20,478 nt of DNA from Larix sibirica. Lineage: Eukaryota; Streptophyta; Pinopsida; Pinales; Pinaceae. Below the pieces are notes generated by a model, which searched no databases, was not told the DNA's origin, and saw nothing but the letters and a program-made list of their open reading frames with translations. The translations under genes and the position numbers were made by a program. Of the stretch, positions 18,126-20,478 are shown piece after piece (position 1 is the stretch's first letter; every line of letters begins with the position of its first letter). The DNA is taken from positions 23,549 to 44,026 of the forward strand of contig NWUY0300014197.1 in NCBI GenBank assembly GCA_004151065.3, in the 5' to 3' direction.

Positions 18126-18227
18126 GTGGATATTCCAAAGTGTCTAGAGTGTCGAGGGTTTGAAAAATCTCAACCTTAATGGTGTTTGTTAAGGCAAACC
18201 TAGTCTAATTGGGGTATGTAGAGTGTT
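18107..18227 (+). pseudogene. Second, partial RNase H start (direct repeat of 17529-17650)
   Basis: About 120 bases here align by eye with 17529-17650 at roughly three-quarters identity, including TAATTTTGGTRTGTG, AAATCTCAAC, CTAGTCTARTTGGGGTATGT. Its translation LKNLNLNGVC-stop-GKPSLIGVCR repeats the RNase H first-strand motif, again with Asn for the catalytic Asp (18178-18180) and a TAA at 18190-18192. The distance between the two Asn codons is 575 bases. The second copy ends soon after and merges with AT-rich DNA. Confidence 0.65.
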
Positions 18228-18640
18228 TTTTTTAACAAAAGAAAATATTTTATATAATTATAAATATTGTGAGAAAACTACCAAACAACCTTGATTTATA
18301 CATACTTTGTCCATATTAAATCCATTATACTCATACATACTATTGTCCAAATACATTTAAAATTGTATAGTTTAACATACTGACCCAACAAAAATACACA
18401 GTGTAATACATGAAGAGTAATAGACATTATTTGAACCAGTGTCCATTGTGTCCTTGTTCCATAATATGATATTTCTTAATGAGTCCATGAGGTTTTTGAG
18501 TTTACTCAATGACTAACATGGCATTCTGCTGCACTATATCATACTCAAGAAGCTTCAACACCAGATGAGAAAGGGGGCATTCTTGAAGCATAGCAAGAGC
18601 CATGTCCCAAACCTAATATACTATTATGAGGCATTTAAGT
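18228..18640. other. Anonymous AT-rich spacer
   Basis: No gene recognised. A minus-strand reading (MALAMLQECPLSHLVLKL near 18605-18550, then LLEYDIVQQNAMLVIE) looks protein-like but is short and of unknown identity. It may belong with the coiled-coil frame next to it. Confidence 0.35.
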
Positions 18641-18641
18641 C

Positions 18642-18755
18642 TTAACAATCAACTTGTCTACTTTCTTGTCCTACTCTTTTATTGTCTTTTAACCTTTCAA
18701 TCTGGGTGGACAAGCCTTGGATTGTTTGGCTTAAGTTTTCAAGTTGAGTGTTCAT
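18642..18755 (-). pseudogene. Short coiled-coil reading frame, unknown
   Basis: From an ATG at 18755 a 37-codon frame reads MNTQLENLSQTIQGLSTQIE and ends REVDC-like at a TAA (18644-18642). The frame is open about 17 codons further upstream (LDIQGIREVKNILIT). Hydrophobic residues at heptad spacing (Leu, Ile, Leu, Ile) indicate a coiled coil of about 30 residues. Such helices occur at the N-termini of plant retroelement gag-like proteins, but there is no other evidence. It could equally be chance. Confidence 0.3.
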
Positions 18756-18829
18756 TGTTATCAAGATATTTTTCACTTCACGAATTCCTTGTATATCCAA
18801 TTTTCAATTAATGATGTTATGGGTACTAC

Positions 18830-19236
18830 CGAAAACAAACAATATTGTTACTTTTTCCTTTTGGATATATCCTTCTATCCTAAAATAATGTGAATACACA
18901 AGTTTTAGCTTTACTTTCTGCTACGATTAGGGTTGTTAGAGCTGAAATTGTACCCCTTTCATTTTAATCTCTATTCCTTGTCTTTCATTTTTATTATTTA
19001 CCTTAGTTATATCGTATAAACATTGGCTTTAGTTTTATTTACTTCAGTTTTATTATCTATTTTTTATTTGTTTTATTTTTGGATTAAACATTGGCTTATA
19101 AACATTTTTATTTCCCCTTAGGTCTTCAATACATGATTTAATACTTTCCTAACCCTTGTTTAAATATTTTGTGAATATTTCATAAATGAAATGTGACTTG
19201 GTACATTCCGGCAGCCCAATCATTAAGATTCACACA
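18830..19236 (+). mobile_element. Possible 3' part of an LTR ending at 19236
   Basis: The segment is T-rich (18955-19115) and ends ATTCACACA at 19236, followed by two bases and a TGG-starting PBS candidate. That geometry (CA, two-base spacer, TGG) is what a 5' LTR end looks like. The left boundary is unknown; a TGTTAGAGCTG string at 18934 is one candidate start. No second copy is available for comparison. Confidence 0.35.
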
Positions 19237-19238
19237 TA

Positions 19239-19256
19239 TGGGCGTTGTCGGAATCC
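19239..19256 (+). promoter_or_regulatory. Candidate degenerate primer-binding site (tRNA-Asp-like)
   Basis: TGGGCGTTGTCGGAATCC resembles the plant tRNA-Asp-type PBS (TGG, GC, GTTGCCGGGGATC) with a small deletion and several changes, and lies two bases after a CA terminus. It is followed about 240 bases later by an ORF start, a typical retroelement layout. Mismatches make the tRNA assignment tentative. Confidence 0.4.
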
Positions 19257-19493
19257 CGAAATCATTGAAGATCATGGTTGGCGCATGTCCAGTTTCATGC
19301 ACTAGCTTTCATGAAGGATTGCCCCGAGATTTTTGTCATGAAGGTTGTAACAACTGTCAAGCTTGATTACTCCACCGCAGATGTTTTGAGAACAGAGACC
19401 ACACGTTAACCCTAGCTCCATTTGAGTTACTGCTATAGGCGATCGAGACATTTGTTCGCCGGTGAAAAGAAGTTGGTTTCAGGCACAACAAGT

Positions 19494-20478
19494 ATGAAGA
19501 AGAGTGGTAAGCTATGTAGGCTAGAACCAGTGAGCACCGAATGGGTGAAGGACTTCCTTAAATGCGTCGAACTGTTCAAAAGGGCTATCTAGTTTGTATT
19601 TTTTTGAGAAAATTACAGGTCACAATTTGGAGGTCACTCGATCCTTCGCTCAGAATTGTTCAAACTCTTGTGTCGAATTCCAAACCCTAAAGATTGAATT
19701 GAATGAAGAATTGATAGCTGAGGCGACTGGTATAACCATCGAGGGGGAGCATTGGTTCAAAAAGCTTCCATTTGAATTTGATCCAAGTTCATTTCTGTTT
19801 CCCGGATTTGAGTTTATGGATTGGAACAAAGGCATTCACCTCAGCATTGTTAAACCTAAATGGAGAGAGGTCATTGGCACTGTGCAAGGTTACATCACCT
19901 GTGAAGGAAGGTTTTCTATAGTCTGCAAATATCACTTCAGGTTCCTGTTGCATTTAAATGATCAATTAAAGATGAATTTACCCTTTTACTTCTTGAAACG
20001 CCTCACCAAAATGTCCAATAGGGTAAAGGGTCATCTAGATCATACGAATCAGTCTTTCTTTCATCACAGTCTGGTTAAGTTGATAATGTCAACAGAGCTA
20101 AAAAAGAGGAGCCGTGGTTGGAAACACTTCTTATTTTGGTCTGGATTTGAACCCGAGAAAAGCACAAACCAGGAAGAAGCTGAAAAATCAGTTATTAAGC
20201 AGAAGAATTTGCAAGGAGGACATCGAGTTCAAAGACAACCCAGCACCACAAAAAGATTAAAAAGGAACATGGTCGAAGAGGTGAACCTAGTTGAAGGATG
20301 TGGTTTACAATAAGAGTTTGTGAATCCAAATGAAGCAGAACATGAACATATATCAGAGTTAGAACCCTTGGCCTCACATAATGAAGAAATTACTCATGCC
20401 CCCGATACCCCTTCTATTACCAAGGAGAGGCTTATAGATGAAGATATGTTTCTTTCCCCCAATGTTGAAGCTGATATC
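19494..20478 (+). pseudogene. Retroelement-associated ORF of unknown function, frameshifted, 3'-incomplete
   Basis: The likely start is ATG 19494 (MKKSGKLCRLEPVSTEWVKD), continuing FLKCVELFKRAI to a TAG at 19590-19592. Across a T7 run (19599-19605) the reading moves to another frame, FFEKITGHNLEVTRSFAQN, and is open through LIAEATGITIEGEHWFKKLP, WREVIGTVQGYITCEGRFSI, KYHFRFLLHLND, LKRLTKMSNRVKGH and LKKRSRGWKHFLFWSGFE, to a TAA at 20311-20313. It then stays open to the window edge with an acidic tail. No ATG heads the second frame, so the T7 shift is probably a disabling change. I believe similar proteins recur among gymnosperm repeats next to LTR elements, but I know no biochemical function. 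It has no RT, protease or zinc-knuckle motif. The region before the first stop is basic and the tail acidic. Confidence 0.6.

Noticed and set aside
1-20478. CRISPR array, bacterial operon, phage or plasmid features
   Set aside because: No regular spacer-repeat array and no prokaryotic gene organisation; all recognisable content is plant retroelement sequence.

Overview
The window looks like intergenic nuclear DNA from a large-genome land plant. It is AT-rich and has no intact host gene that I can recognise. What can be identified is almost all decayed retrotransposon sequence. The LINE ORF1 proteins carry the plant-type DUF4283-like plus CCHC-knuckle architecture, and one LTR is followed by a primer-binding site matching the plant initiator-Met tRNA 3' end. 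The style of the LINEs and of the last ORF reminds me of gymnosperm repeats, but the taxon is inference.

Layout. 1-4011: mostly anonymous AT-rich DNA with simple repeats, one 15-bp perfect hairpin and CACGTG-rich patches. 4012-5107: a minus-strand LTR (TG...CA, 1077 bp) with its PBS on the low-coordinate side; the internal region leftward is unrecognisable. 5280-6030: a low-complexity, formerly coding stretch with a 3 x 30-bp Pro-rich repeat, a heptad-like duplicated segment and a 72-bp tandem repeat. 6100-6890: weak minus-strand coding remnants. 6895-11445: LINE-1 (plus), with ORF1, endonuclease, reverse transcriptase and thumb/connection all readable but broken by many stops and frameshifts. 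11516-17030: LINE-2 (minus, a different family), with ORF1, endonuclease and reverse transcriptase, split by an LTR-type insertion at about 12131-13345. 17031-17195: a near-perfect 80-bp-arm hairpin abutting the 5' end of LINE-2. 17570-18230: previously uncalled RNase H remnants on the plus strand with a partial second copy. 19237-20478: a probable PBS followed by the start of another retroelement whose ORF runs out of the window.

The two LINEs meet tail to tail. Both lack their 3' ends, which is unusual because LINEs normally lose the 5' end. An ambiguous base (N at 11524) lies right at the join, so this is either a real rearrangement or an assembly junction. In LINE-1 many in-frame stops are TAG where relatives would have CAG or TGG, as expected from long-term C-to-T decay of methylated DNA. 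None of the elements appears autonomous now. I saw no convincing new functional system. The strongest unexplained structures are the hairpin at 17031-17195, the duplicated FVDD catalytic motif in LINE-1, the periodic region at 5288-5982, and the tail-to-tail LINE junction.
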